A stretch of DNA of 64,000 nt from JBBSBL01 sp046330255 (GTDB lineage Bacteria; Actinomycetota; Thermoleophilia; Solirubrobacterales; Solirubrobacteraceae), in the NCBI GenBank assembly GCA_046330255.1, contig JAXLTC010000001.1:1054001-1118000 (forward strand), written 5' to 3'. This document shows positions 14,935-23,064 of the stretch, one piece after another; position 1 is the first letter of the stretch; each line of letters opens with the position of its first letter. A program made the position numbers and the translations under genes. Under the pieces are notes generated by a model. The model was not told the origin of the DNA. It was given only the letters and a program-made list of their open reading frames with translations, and did not search any database.

Positions 14935-16809
14935 ATGCACGCCAAGAAGGCAGCGCCCGACGGCCTGTCGCGCAAGATGCGCGGCGAGGCACGGAGCGCT
15001 CGCTCCAGCACGCCGGTCCGCGCGCTCGCTCTGGGCGCGGCCCTGGTGGCCGCCGCGCTCGGGGCGACCCCCGCCGCCGCGCACCACGATTCGTGGCGCG
15101 CCGCGGACACCGTGATGCGCAACGGATTCGTCTACACCGTCGATCACCGTGACAGCGTCGCGCAGGCGCTCGCGGTCCGCGACGGCCGCATCGTGTACGT
15201 CGGCAGCGACCGCGGCGCGACCCGCTACATCGGACGCGCCACCGACGTCGTCGACCTGCACGGGCGCATGGTCATGCCCGGCCTCCAGGACGCGCACAAC
15301 CACGCGCTGGGGGAAGGGGCGATGAACGTGCTGAACTGCAACCTCAACTGGGCCCCGCTGACGATCGCGCAGTTCAAGTCGCAGATCCAGGGCTGCCTCG
15401 ACGCCACCAAGGCCAAGGAGCCCGACGGCTGGTTCCAGGTTCTCGGGTGGTATCGCCAGGCGATGCAGCCCTCCGGCACCGAGGCCTCAAAGGCGGACCT
15501 CGACGCGCTCAGCACGAGCCGCCCGATCGTCGTCTACTCGACCGACGGGCACTCCAAGCTCGCCAACTCGCGCGCGCTCGCGCTCGCAGGGATCACGGCC
15601 GCCACGCCCGATCCGCCCGGTGGGCGGATCGTCAGGGACGCCGACGGCCAGCCCACGGGGATCCTCGAGGACTCGGCCGGCAGGCTGGTCACCTCCTTGG
15701 TCCCGCCCCCGAGCGCCGAGGAGCTGCGCACGGCCGCCAAGCAGGTGGTCGATGAGATGAGCGCGCAGGGCATGACCGCGTTCATGGAGCAGATCGCGTC
15801 GCCGGCCACGATGCAGGCCTACACGGACCTCGCGCGCAGCGGCGAGCTCACCGTGCGCGCCAGCATGGGACCCGGCCTCAGCCGCGCGCAGCAGGCCGAT
15901 CCGGCCGCGGCGGTGAGCTATCTGCAGGGGCTCAAGGGCCAGTTCGACAGCGGCCCGCTGACCCCACGGCCGAACGTGACGGTCCGCAACGTCACCGAGC
16001 TGACCCAGGACGGCGTGATCCAGTGGCCGGCGCAGACGGCCAGCCTGTTCGAGCCCTACCTGGTCAACAAGGGCACCGACGAGAATCCGGACTGGGTGCC
16101 CGGCCCGAGCCGCGGGCCCGATCCGTACACGCCCTCGGACGTGCTGCGGCCGCTCGTGCTCGCGCTGGCGAACGCGGGCTTCGACCCGGAGATCCACGCG
16201 ATCGGCGACCGTGCCGTGCACCACGTCCTGGATGCCTACGAGTACGCACGCAAGCACTCGCGCAACCGGGACGCGCGGCTGCAGATCGCCCACGCGGAGC
16301 TGGTGCTGCCGAGCGATTACCGCCGGTTCCGCGAGCTCAACGTGACTCCGGACATGGGCTTCCAGTGGGCCAAGCCGGCGCCCGACTCGATCGACGCCGC
16401 CGAGAACTACCTCGGGCCGGAGCGCTTCAACCGCATGGAGCCCGAGGGCTGGCTCTACCGGGCCGGAGCGCGCCTGGCGCAGGGCAGCGACTGGCCTGTG
16501 GACCCGCTCGACCAGTTCTTCTCGATGGAGGTGCTGGTCACGCGCGAGGGCGACCTCGGCGGCAAGTATGCGGGCCCGCTCGGCAAGGTTCCCGGCGTGC
16601 CGATCAGGGGCGCGATCCGCGCGTTCACGATCAACACCGCGTACGCGCTGCACGAGGAGCGCCAGACCGGCTCCCTGGAGAGCGGCAAGCTCGCGGATCT
16701 GATCGTCCTGGACCAGAACCTGCTGCGCGTCCCGTCGAAGAGCATCTCCGACACCAAGGTGATGCTCACGATGGTCGGCGGCAAGGTGGTGTACCGGGCG
16801 CCGTCGTGA
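14935..16809 (+). CDS. Exported amidohydrolase, YtcJ-like (amidohydrolase family 3)
   Basis: Metal-dependent hydrolase of 624 residues. A basic N-terminus and hydrophobic stretch ending PAAAHHD look like a signal peptide, unusual since many YtcJ relatives are cytoplasmic. The beta-sandwich strand RNGFVYTVDHRDSVAQALAV and VMPGLQDAHNH (first metal ligands) open the barrel; EIHAIGDRAV and IAHAELV carry further His ligands; GSDWPVDPLDQFF holds the last Asp; LESGKLADLIVLD is the closing sandwich. A strong GGGAGGAG site precedes ATG 14935. A perfect hairpin terminator follows. Substrate unknown; amidase or deacylase activity is inferred from family. Confidence 0.9.
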   Translation: MHAKKAAPDGLSRKMRGEARSARSSTPVRALALGAALVAAALGATPAAAHHDSWRAADTVMRNGFVYTVDHRDSVAQALAVRDGRIVYVGSDRGATRYIGRATDVVDLHGRMVMPGLQDAHNHALGEGAMNVLNCNLNWAPLTIAQFKSQIQGCLDATKAKEPDGWFQVLGWYRQAMQPSGTEASKADLDALSTSRPIVVYSTDGHSKLANSRALALAGITAATPDPPGGRIVRDADGQPTGILEDSAGRLVTSLVPPPSAEELRTAAKQVVDEMSAQGMTAFMEQIASPATMQAYTDLARSGELTVRASMGPGLSRAQQADPAAAVSYLQGLKGQFDSGPLTPRPNVTVRNVTELTQDGVIQWPAQTASLFEPYLVNKGTDENPDWVPGPSRGPDPYTPSDVLRPLVLALANAGFDPEIHAIGDRAVHHVLDAYEYARKHSRNRDARLQIAHAELVLPSDYRRFRELNVTPDMGFQWAKPAPDSIDAAENYLGPERFNRMEPEGWLYRAGARLAQGSDWPVDPLDQFFSMEVLVTREGDLGGKYAGPLGKVPGVPIRGAIRAFTINTAYALHEERQTGSLESGKLADLIVLDQNLLRVPSKSISDTKVMLTMVGGKVVYRAPS

Positions 16810-16844
16810 GGTAGGCGCCCGCAGCCGGACCCACACCCGACGAC

Positions 16845-16879
16845 CGGGCGGCGCCTCCTCTAGTGGGAGGCGCCGCCCG
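16845..16879 (+). terminator. Strong hairpin terminator after the amidohydrolase
   Basis: Perfect 14-base-pair stem (CGGGCGGCGCCTCC with its complement) closed by a 7-base loop, 35 bases after the stop codon. No T-tract follows, which is common in such GC-rich genomes. Confidence 0.75.
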
Positions 16880-16936
16880 TCCGCGTAGAAGTGCCGGAGC
16901 GCTCGCGAGCGGGCCCGCGTCAAGGCGGCGACGCGG

Positions 16937-16942
16937 TAGCCT
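16937..16942 (+). promoter_or_regulatory. -10 hexamer TAGCCT of leaderless type
   Basis: TAGCCT, then 6 bases, then GTG at 16949, without Shine-Dalgarno. Confidence 0.6.
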
Positions 16943-16948
16943 GCCCGC

Positions 16949-17353
16949 GTGAGCGGCACCGCCCGGGAGGAGTTGCCGGTGTTCGCCGCGGCGCGCTACG
17001 GCGGCCGCGCGGCGCGCGTGGTCGCGATCGTCGCCGGGGTCGTGTTCGTGGCCTTCGGCCTCGGCAAGTTCGCCGCCTACTCCGATGAGCTGCGCTCGTT
17101 CCGCGACTACGGGCTCCCCTGGCCGGGCTTCTTCGTGGTCGCGATCGGCCTGGTCGAGACGATCGGCGGCGCGCTGCTCCTCGCGGGCCGCTACCTGCGC
17201 CTGGCCGCACTCGTCCTCGCCGGCGACATGGTCGGCGCGATCGCGATCGCGGGAATCGGAAGCGGCAACGTCGTCCCCAGCCTCACGCTCGCACCCGCGC
17301 TGCTCGTCGCGATGGCCTACCTCGTGGCGACCGCGCCGCGGCAGCCCCTTTGA
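16949..17353 (+). CDS. DoxX-family membrane protein
   Basis: A 134-residue protein with four membrane helices. GKFAAYSDELRSFRDYGLPWPGFF between helices 1 and 2 (given in parts) and GLVETIGGALLLAGRYLRLAAL are the family signatures of DoxX/DoxD proteins; a single conserved acidic residue sits in helix 2. Members are linked to thiosulfate oxidation in archaea and to membrane redox or thiol stress complexes in mycobacteria, but no role is established for this one. GTG 16949 follows a TAGCCT element with no leader. Confidence 0.85.
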   Translation: MSGTAREELPVFAAARYGGRAARVVAIVAGVVFVAFGLGKFAAYSDELRSFRDYGLPWPGFFVVAIGLVETIGGALLLAGRYLRLAALVLAGDMVGAIAIAGIGSGNVVPSLTLAPALLVAMAYLVATAPRQPL

Positions 17354-17469
17354 CGGCGGCGCTCCAACACGATCCTCACACGGCGCCGGTCGACTCGTAA
17401 ACGACCTCGCGGCAAGGTCACGGGCATGCCCACGGGCCGGCCTGCGCATCGCGACACCGCCGCCGAGCG

Positions 17470-19017
17470 ATGACCGTACGCCGAACGGCCTGCGTCGCCG
17501 GCGCATGCGGCGCGATGACGGCGGGCCTGCTCGCGGTCCCGCTCGTGCTCTCCGGTTTCGCGGACTCGCCGGGGAGATCGTCGGGGCCGCCGGCCGCCTC
17601 GACCCGGCCGCGCGTGGTCGACGTGCGTCCGCGCTGGTCGCGGCCCGGCCGGCGTGTTCCCGGAAACCCCATCGGGCTCTCGATGGAGTGGCCGGTCCTC
17701 GCCGGCGACCTCGGACCGGGAACGCGACCGCCGGCCGCGCTCGCCGATGCGCTGCGCGCGCTTGGGCGCCCCGCACTGCGCATCGGCGGCAACAGCCAGG
17801 ACCGCATGTGGCCGACCCTCCGCGGGGCGGCGCCGGGGGCGAGATGGGCGCCGCCGCCGCGGTTCTGGCCGGCGCTCGGCGCCCTGGCCCGCGCGGCGCT
17901 CGGCCGGGTGCAGGTGGGCCTCGACCTGTCGCACGGCAGCGCAGGCGAGGCCGCCGCGGTCGGCAGCGCCGCCGTCGCGGCGCTGCCCTCCGGGCGAGTG
18001 AGCTTCGCCCTGGGCAACGAACCCGACCGCTACGGGACCGAGCACCGGCTGACCCTCGTTCGAGGGCGAGGCTCGGTGGCACGCTCGCGCCCGTGGTCGT
18101 ACTCCCGCTACATGCGGCGATACGCCGCCGTGCGCCGTGGCCTCCCGGCGCGCGCTCCGCTCGCCGGGCCGGACTTCGCCGGCCTTCGCTGGCGCACTCG
18201 CCTCGACGCCTTCCTGCACTCCGTGCGCCCGCGTCTCGCGACCATCCACGTCTATCCGCTCGACGCCTGCGGCAGGCGGCCGGGCGCGCGGGGCTGGCCC
18301 ACGCCGCGCAGCCTGCTGGCGCGCTCCTCCTGGGCCGGCGAGGCCCGCAGCAGCATCCCCTGGGCGGCGGCGGACGCCCGCCGGCACGGGGTCCCGCTCG
18401 CCGTCTCCGAGACCAACTCCGTGGCGTGCGGTGGAGCGCCCGGGGTGAGCGACGTGCCGGCCGCCGCGCTCTGGGCTCCGGCGTTCCTGCTCTCCGCGGC
18501 GCAGGCGGGCGCGCAGGAGGTCGACTTCCACGCCTCGGGCGGCTCCTACGACCCGTTCCACGTGGCGCACCCACCCGGCGCCGGCGCCGAGCTGCGACCG
18601 GCCGCCCTCTTCGACGGCCTGGCGTTCGCGCACGAGGCGCTGGGCCGGGACCCGCGCCTCGTCGCGGTCCGCACGGTGCCACGAGGCGCACCCGCCTGGG
18701 CGCTTCGGAGCGGCGACCACCCCCGCGTGCTCGTCGAGAACCTCGACCCTCGCCGCCCCCTCGTCGCCTCGATCGGAATGCCGCGCGGGAGCACCTCGGC
18801 GCGGGTGATCAGGATGACCCGCGCGGGCCGAGAGCGGATGGCGATCGCCGGCCGCCTCGTGGTGGATCTGCACGGTCACCTCGTGACGACGGGACGATCG
18901 GTGAGGACGACGCTCGAGGTCACGTCGGGTCACGTGCGACTCGCGCTCGCGCCGATGAGCGCGGCGGTCGTCATCGCCGGCTTCGGCCGTGGCCAGACGC
19001 GACGGCCGACTTCGTAG
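17470..19017 (+). CDS. Secreted glycoside hydrolase, GH79-like (heparanase/beta-glucuronidase type)
   Basis: Exported (alpha/beta)8-barrel glycosidase of 515 residues. After an N-terminal signal sequence come ALRIGGNSQDRMWP (the LRIGG strand of GH79), FALGNEPDRYG with the Asn-Glu of the acid/base, and LAVSETNSVACGG with the probable nucleophile Glu. The last 100 residues form the beta-sandwich (VLVENLDPR onwards). These motifs are those of clan GH-A family 79. The natural substrate is likely a glucuronide-containing plant or microbial polymer. The stop codon TAG at 19015-19017 is also the first half of the next gene's -10 element. Family assignment is by motif only. Confidence 0.78.
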   Translation: MTVRRTACVAGACGAMTAGLLAVPLVLSGFADSPGRSSGPPAASTRPRVVDVRPRWSRPGRRVPGNPIGLSMEWPVLAGDLGPGTRPPAALADALRALGRPALRIGGNSQDRMWPTLRGAAPGARWAPPPRFWPALGALARAALGRVQVGLDLSHGSAGEAAAVGSAAVAALPSGRVSFALGNEPDRYGTEHRLTLVRGRGSVARSRPWSYSRYMRRYAAVRRGLPARAPLAGPDFAGLRWRTRLDAFLHSVRPRLATIHVYPLDACGRRPGARGWPTPRSLLARSSWAGEARSSIPWAAADARRHGVPLAVSETNSVACGGAPGVSDVPAAALWAPAFLLSAAQAGAQEVDFHASGGSYDPFHVAHPPGAGAELRPAALFDGLAFAHEALGRDPRLVAVRTVPRGAPAWALRSGDHPRVLVENLDPRRPLVASIGMPRGSTSARVIRMTRAGRERMAIAGRLVVDLHGHLVTTGRSVRTTLEVTSGHVRLALAPMSAAVVIAGFGRGQTRRPTS

Positions 19018-19020
19018 ACT
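19015..19020 (+). promoter_or_regulatory. -10 hexamer TAGACT overlapping the upstream stop codon
   Basis: TAGACT, then 6 bases, then ATG at 19027. The TAG is at the same time the stop codon of the GH79 gene. Confidence 0.55.
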
Positions 19021-19026
19021 CGCGCC

Positions 19027-20343
19027 ATGCCCTCTCCGGCCGTAGGCGCGCCGCACCCGGCGCCGGAGCCGTCGGCGGTGGCCGCCTCGAAATGCCGCCG
19101 CCGCACGATCCCGACAGGCGCGGCCCGGCCCAGCGACATGCTGGCCGCGTTCTTCTCCGCCGGCCTGGCGATGCTGGCGCTCGGCGGCGCGTGCGCGATC
19201 GCCGACGCGGCCGGCGGCGATTGGCGGCTGCACTGGCTCGCGCTGCACCTCGCGCTGCTCGGCGGCGTCTCGCAACTGGTGCTCGGAGCCGCCCAGTTCT
19301 TCGTCTGCGCGTTCCTCGCCACCACGCCGCCCTCGCGGCGGATGGTGGCCGCGCAGATCGCCGTCTGGAACACCGGCACGGTGCTCGTCGCAATCGGCGT
19401 GACGGCGACGTCCCCACGCCTCGCCGAGGCGGGCGGCGCGGTGCTGGCGCTCGGACTCGGGCTCTACATCGCGCAGATGGGCACGATGCAGCGCCGGTCC
19501 CTGCAGTCCGCGCGCTGGGCGGTGCGCTGGTACGAGGCGTCCGCGGCGTGCCTCGTCGCGGGCATCCTGGTCGGGGTGCTGCTCGCCGGCGGCGTGACAT
19601 GGACGCACGGCTCGTTGCTGGGGGCGCACCTGGCGCTGAACATCGCGGGCTGGATGGGCACCGCGATCGTCGGGACCCTGCACACCTTCTTCCCGTCGCT
19701 GACCGGCACCCAGCTGCGCTTCCCCCGGCTGCAGGGTCCCACGTTCGCCGCCTGGCTGGCGGGCGTCGCGCTGCTCGCGCTGGGCGCGGCGTTCGGCAGC
19801 GATCCCGTCGTGGCGGCCGGCTGGCTGGGCGCCCTCGCGGCGGCCGCGCTGCTCGTCGCCAACGTGGCGGGCTCGCTGCGCGCACGCACGATCGAGCTCT
19901 CGCTCCCGGCCCGGCTCGTCGCGCTCGCACAGGCCTTCCTGCTCGCCGGGCTGGCGCTCGGCCTCGCCGCGACGCTCGCCGACGGCGCCTCGGGCCCGCT
20001 CTCGCCGGATCTGCGGCCGGCGCTGTCGATCCTGCTGCTCGGCGGCTGGGTCGGCCTGACCGTCGGCGGTTCGCTGCTGCACCTGCTCGCCGTCCTCGGC
20101 CGCGTGCGGCACTTCACGCGCGGGCTGCCCGCGCCCCACCCCGCCCGCGACCGAGCCGTCACCCTGCTCGCCGGGCTCGCCGTCGCGTCGTGGGCGGCCG
20201 CCCAGGCGCCCGGGATGACGTTCGCCTCCGGGCCCGCGACCGCGCTGCGCGTGGCGGCCGTGGTCGTCATCGCGGGGCGCATCGCGTGGCTCGCAGTTCG
20301 CGCGATGCGCCCGGCCCCGGCCGGCCGGGCCGGGGCGGCGTAG
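19027..20343 (+). CDS. Polytopic membrane protein, possibly heme-copper-oxidase subunit I/NnrS-like
   Basis: A 438-residue protein with about twelve predicted membrane helices and a long hydrophilic N-terminus. Conserved-looking His residues sit in membrane context (LHWLALHLALLGG, THGSLLGAHLALN, GTLHTFFPSLTG, LLHLLAVLG), a pattern seen in heme-binding membrane proteins related to cytochrome oxidase subunit I and NnrS. I could not identify the six canonical oxidase ligands or the copper site, so this is a tentative resemblance. It starts 9 bases after the GH79 gene but has its own leaderless-type promoter. A nested GC hairpin follows the gene. Confidence 0.6.
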   Translation: MPSPAVGAPHPAPEPSAVAASKCRRRTIPTGAARPSDMLAAFFSAGLAMLALGGACAIADAAGGDWRLHWLALHLALLGGVSQLVLGAAQFFVCAFLATTPPSRRMVAAQIAVWNTGTVLVAIGVTATSPRLAEAGGAVLALGLGLYIAQMGTMQRRSLQSARWAVRWYEASAACLVAGILVGVLLAGGVTWTHGSLLGAHLALNIAGWMGTAIVGTLHTFFPSLTGTQLRFPRLQGPTFAAWLAGVALLALGAAFGSDPVVAAGWLGALAAAALLVANVAGSLRARTIELSLPARLVALAQAFLLAGLALGLAATLADGASGPLSPDLRPALSILLLGGWVGLTVGGSLLHLLAVLGRVRHFTRGLPAPHPARDRAVTLLAGLAVASWAAAQAPGMTFASGPATALRVAAVVVIAGRIAWLAVRAMRPAPAGRAGAA

Positions 20344-20366
20344 GGCGCTCGCCGGGCCGGCGCCCC
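20343..20366. terminator. GC hairpin between convergent genes
   Basis: A perfect CGCCGG-G-CCGGCG hairpin (20350-20362) flanked by GGG and CCC. A second, GCCCCGGCC/GGCCGGGGC (20314-20336), lies just inside the upstream coding end. Either could stop transcripts arriving from both sides. Confidence 0.5.
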
Positions 20367-20394
20367 GCGTCGTGGTCCGCCGGCCGCCCGCGGC

Positions 20395-22995
20395 CTATCG
20401 GGAGATGCGGATCGACCGGCTCAGCGGCAGGTCGCGAGCGGACGTGCCGACCGAGATCCGATAGCTGCCCGGAACCGTCCTCCAGGCGCCGCGGGCCTCG
20501 TCGAACATCCGGAAGCTCTCCGGCCCGAGCGCTAGCCGGACTCGCCTGGCGGCGCGCGGGCGCAGGAAGACCTTCGCGTAGGCCCTCAGCTGACGCGGCG
20601 GCTCGCCGGCGGCGGGCGGATACCGGAGATAGAGCTGGACGACCTGCGCCCCCGCGCGCCTGCCGGTGTTGGCGACCCGCACGCTCACCTCGTAATGGCG
20701 CGGGCCGCGCCCTCGGACCTCCAGGCCCCCCAGCGAGAACGACGTGTAGGAGAGCCCGAAGCCGAACGGGAACATGGGTTGGGAACCCGGTGACCGCTCG
20801 CGCCGAGTGCCATAGGCGCGATACCCGACTTGGAGCCCCTCGGAGTAGTGGGCGACGTTGTCGATGCCGGGGTAGCGGTCCTGACGCCCGGCGGTCGAGC
20901 CCTGCCACGTGTGGTTCGGGAAGCTGACCGGCAGGCGCCCCGACGGATCGACGTCACCCCACAGCGTGGCGGCGATCGCACGGCCGCTCTGCTGGCCGGG
21001 GTACCACGCCTCGACGATCGCGGCCACCTTCCCCCGCCACGGCATCAGCACGGCGCTCGCGGTGTGCAGCACCACGACCGTGCGCGGGTTGACCGCGGCG
21101 ACGGCCTCGATCAACTCGTCCTGGTCTCCGGGCAGCCACAGCGACGGCCGGTCCATTCCCTCGCTCGTGACGTCGTTGGCGAACACGACGGCCACATCGG
21201 CCCGGCGAGCGGCCGCCACCGCCCGGGTGAGCAGCGACGGGGCGGGCGGCTGCCACCCGAGGTGCAGCTCCGAGCCGTTGAACGACGCGTCTCCCGCGTA
21301 CTCCACGACGATCGGCACGCTGCGTCCCGCCGTCAGCCGCACGGTCCCGTGCCCGTGGAAGCTCAGGTCCGGCGCGCCCCGGTTGAGGTTGACCCACTCG
21401 GTGTCGCCCCACGCCACCAGCCGTCCGCCGATACGCAGCGTCGCGTAGCCCGCGACCGTCAGCGAGAACCGGTACAGCCCGGTCGCGGGCGGTGTCAGCG
21501 TGCCGGTCCAGCGGCCGGACCCGGCGCCGGCCGGCAGCACGTTCTTCGCGTCCAGCGTCGCGTCGGTGCGCGTTCCGATCGGGGGTCCCGGATCGGTGCG
21601 GGGCCCGAGCGCGGGGCCCATGAGGCCGGTCCCGAGGAAGCCCACGAGGTTCGGCGCCCGGCTCGCGAAGAACGTCCCGGAGAGGCCGTGGCCCGATCCC
21701 GACACCGGGGTGAGCGCGCTCGCGGGCACCACCGGCAACGGCACCTGGCCGAGCGTGCCGGGCGCGTAGGCGACGGTGCTGCCGCGCGGCGCTCGGCCGC
21801 GGATTCCGGCGAGCGGCGTGATCACCGGGGCGCCCGGCAGGACCGCGGCCGAGCCACCCACCTGGATCTGCGTGCCGGGGCCGGCGTCGTGGCCGATCAC
21901 CGCGATGGAGCGATCGGCGCGCGTGAGCGGCAGCACCCGCGCGGCCGCCCGCGACCGGCGTGCCCGCACGCGGCGGTTCTGGAGCAGCACCGTCCCCTGC
22001 GCCGCGATGCTCGTCGCCAGCGCGCGGTGGGCGGGAGTGCCGGCGGTCGCGCGCTCCTTCGGGGCGGGCGCGTCGAGCACGCCGGCGCGGATCATCCCGA
22101 CGAGGATGCGCCGCGCCGCCTGCGCGATCCGCGCCGGCGACACCGTCCCGGCCGCGGCCGCCGCGCGAAGGGTGGCGGGGCTCCCGATCTGGAAGTTGTC
22201 CACGCCGGCCCGCGCCGCCGCCACGGTGTCGCGCACGGCCACGAGCGCGTCCGGTTCCACGAACCCGCGCAGCCCCAGTCCCCTCAGGATGCCGAGCGTG
22301 CGCGGGTTCTCGCACGAGGGCGTGCCGTTGACGCGGTTGTAGGAGCACATCACGGATGCGGCGCCGCCCTGGCGGACCGCCGCCCGGAAGCCGGGGAGGT
22401 AGATCTCCTGCAGCGTCCGCATCGAGATGCGATCGTCGACCGCCGGGGCGCCGAGCGGGATGCCCAGGCGCCCGATCTCCTGGTTGTTGCCGACGTAGTG
22501 CTTGGGCTCTGCCATCACGCGGGCGCTCTGGATGCCGCGCACGAGCGGCGCCACCAGCGAGGAGGTCAGGAACGGGTCCTCGCCGAGCGTCTCCGCCGCC
22601 CGGCCCCACAAGGGCGTGCGCACGATGTTGATCGTCGGGGCGAACAGCAGCGTGTGGCCCTTGGCGCGCGCCTCGGCGCCGAGCACCGCGCCGAAGCGCC
22701 GCGCGAGCGACGGGTCCCAGGCGGCGCCGACGCTCACCTCGTTGGGGAAGGCCGTCACGCCGGCCGCGCTCTCTCCCACCCCGTGCGGGCCGTCGGTCGC
22801 GCTGAGCGGCGGGATCCCCAAGCGCCGGACGCCGGCGCTGCCGTCGGCCACGAGGTCGACCCGCTCGGCGGGGGTCATCCGCGCGACCAGCGAGGCCGCC
22901 CGCTGCTCAGGGGTGCGAGCGGATGCCGCCGCGGAAGCGGCCGCCGGGAATGCGAGCGTCAGCGCGACGAGCGCGGCGAAGGTGCGTGGCCCCAT
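20395..22995 (-). CDS. Secreted family 3 glycoside hydrolase with PA14 insert (beta-glucosidase type)
   Basis: Exported beta-glycosidase of 866 residues. A signal peptide (FAALVALTLAFPAAASAAAS) leads to the GH3 TIM barrel: MTPAERVDLV, LSATDGPHGV, EPKHYVGNNQE and the nucleophile region RGFVEPDALV, where the usual S-D-W reads P-D-A. The C-terminal sandwich contains the acid/base region SEGMDRPSLWLPGDQDELI. Between them is a PA14 domain (LSGTFFASRAP to ELHLGWQPP, near residues 425-580) as in beta-glucosidases of the KmBglI type. The end is a fibronectin-III-like domain. ATG 22995 follows GAGGAGGGAC. It may act with the GH79 enzyme on plant oligosaccharides. Confidence 0.92.
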   Translation of the reverse strand: MGPRTFAALVALTLAFPAAASAAASARTPEQRAASLVARMTPAERVDLVADGSAGVRRLGIPPLSATDGPHGVGESAAGVTAFPNEVSVGAAWDPSLARRFGAVLGAEARAKGHTLLFAPTINIVRTPLWGRAAETLGEDPFLTSSLVAPLVRGIQSARVMAEPKHYVGNNQEIGRLGIPLGAPAVDDRISMRTLQEIYLPGFRAAVRQGGAASVMCSYNRVNGTPSCENPRTLGILRGLGLRGFVEPDALVAVRDTVAAARAGVDNFQIGSPATLRAAAAAGTVSPARIAQAARRILVGMIRAGVLDAPAPKERATAGTPAHRALATSIAAQGTVLLQNRRVRARRSRAAARVLPLTRADRSIAVIGHDAGPGTQIQVGGSAAVLPGAPVITPLAGIRGRAPRGSTVAYAPGTLGQVPLPVVPASALTPVSGSGHGLSGTFFASRAPNLVGFLGTGLMGPALGPRTDPGPPIGTRTDATLDAKNVLPAGAGSGRWTGTLTPPATGLYRFSLTVAGYATLRIGGRLVAWGDTEWVNLNRGAPDLSFHGHGTVRLTAGRSVPIVVEYAGDASFNGSELHLGWQPPAPSLLTRAVAAARRADVAVVFANDVTSEGMDRPSLWLPGDQDELIEAVAAVNPRTVVVLHTASAVLMPWRGKVAAIVEAWYPGQQSGRAIAATLWGDVDPSGRLPVSFPNHTWQGSTAGRQDRYPGIDNVAHYSEGLQVGYRAYGTRRERSPGSQPMFPFGFGLSYTSFSLGGLEVRGRGPRHYEVSVRVANTGRRAGAQVVQLYLRYPPAAGEPPRQLRAYAKVFLRPRAARRVRLALGPESFRMFDEARGAWRTVPGSYRISVGTSARDLPLSRSIRISR

Positions 22996-23064
22996 GTCCC
23001 TCCTCGACGAAGCGGCTCGAATCTACACGTCATGCGCGCATCGAGGCGCCGGTGGTCGCCGCGC

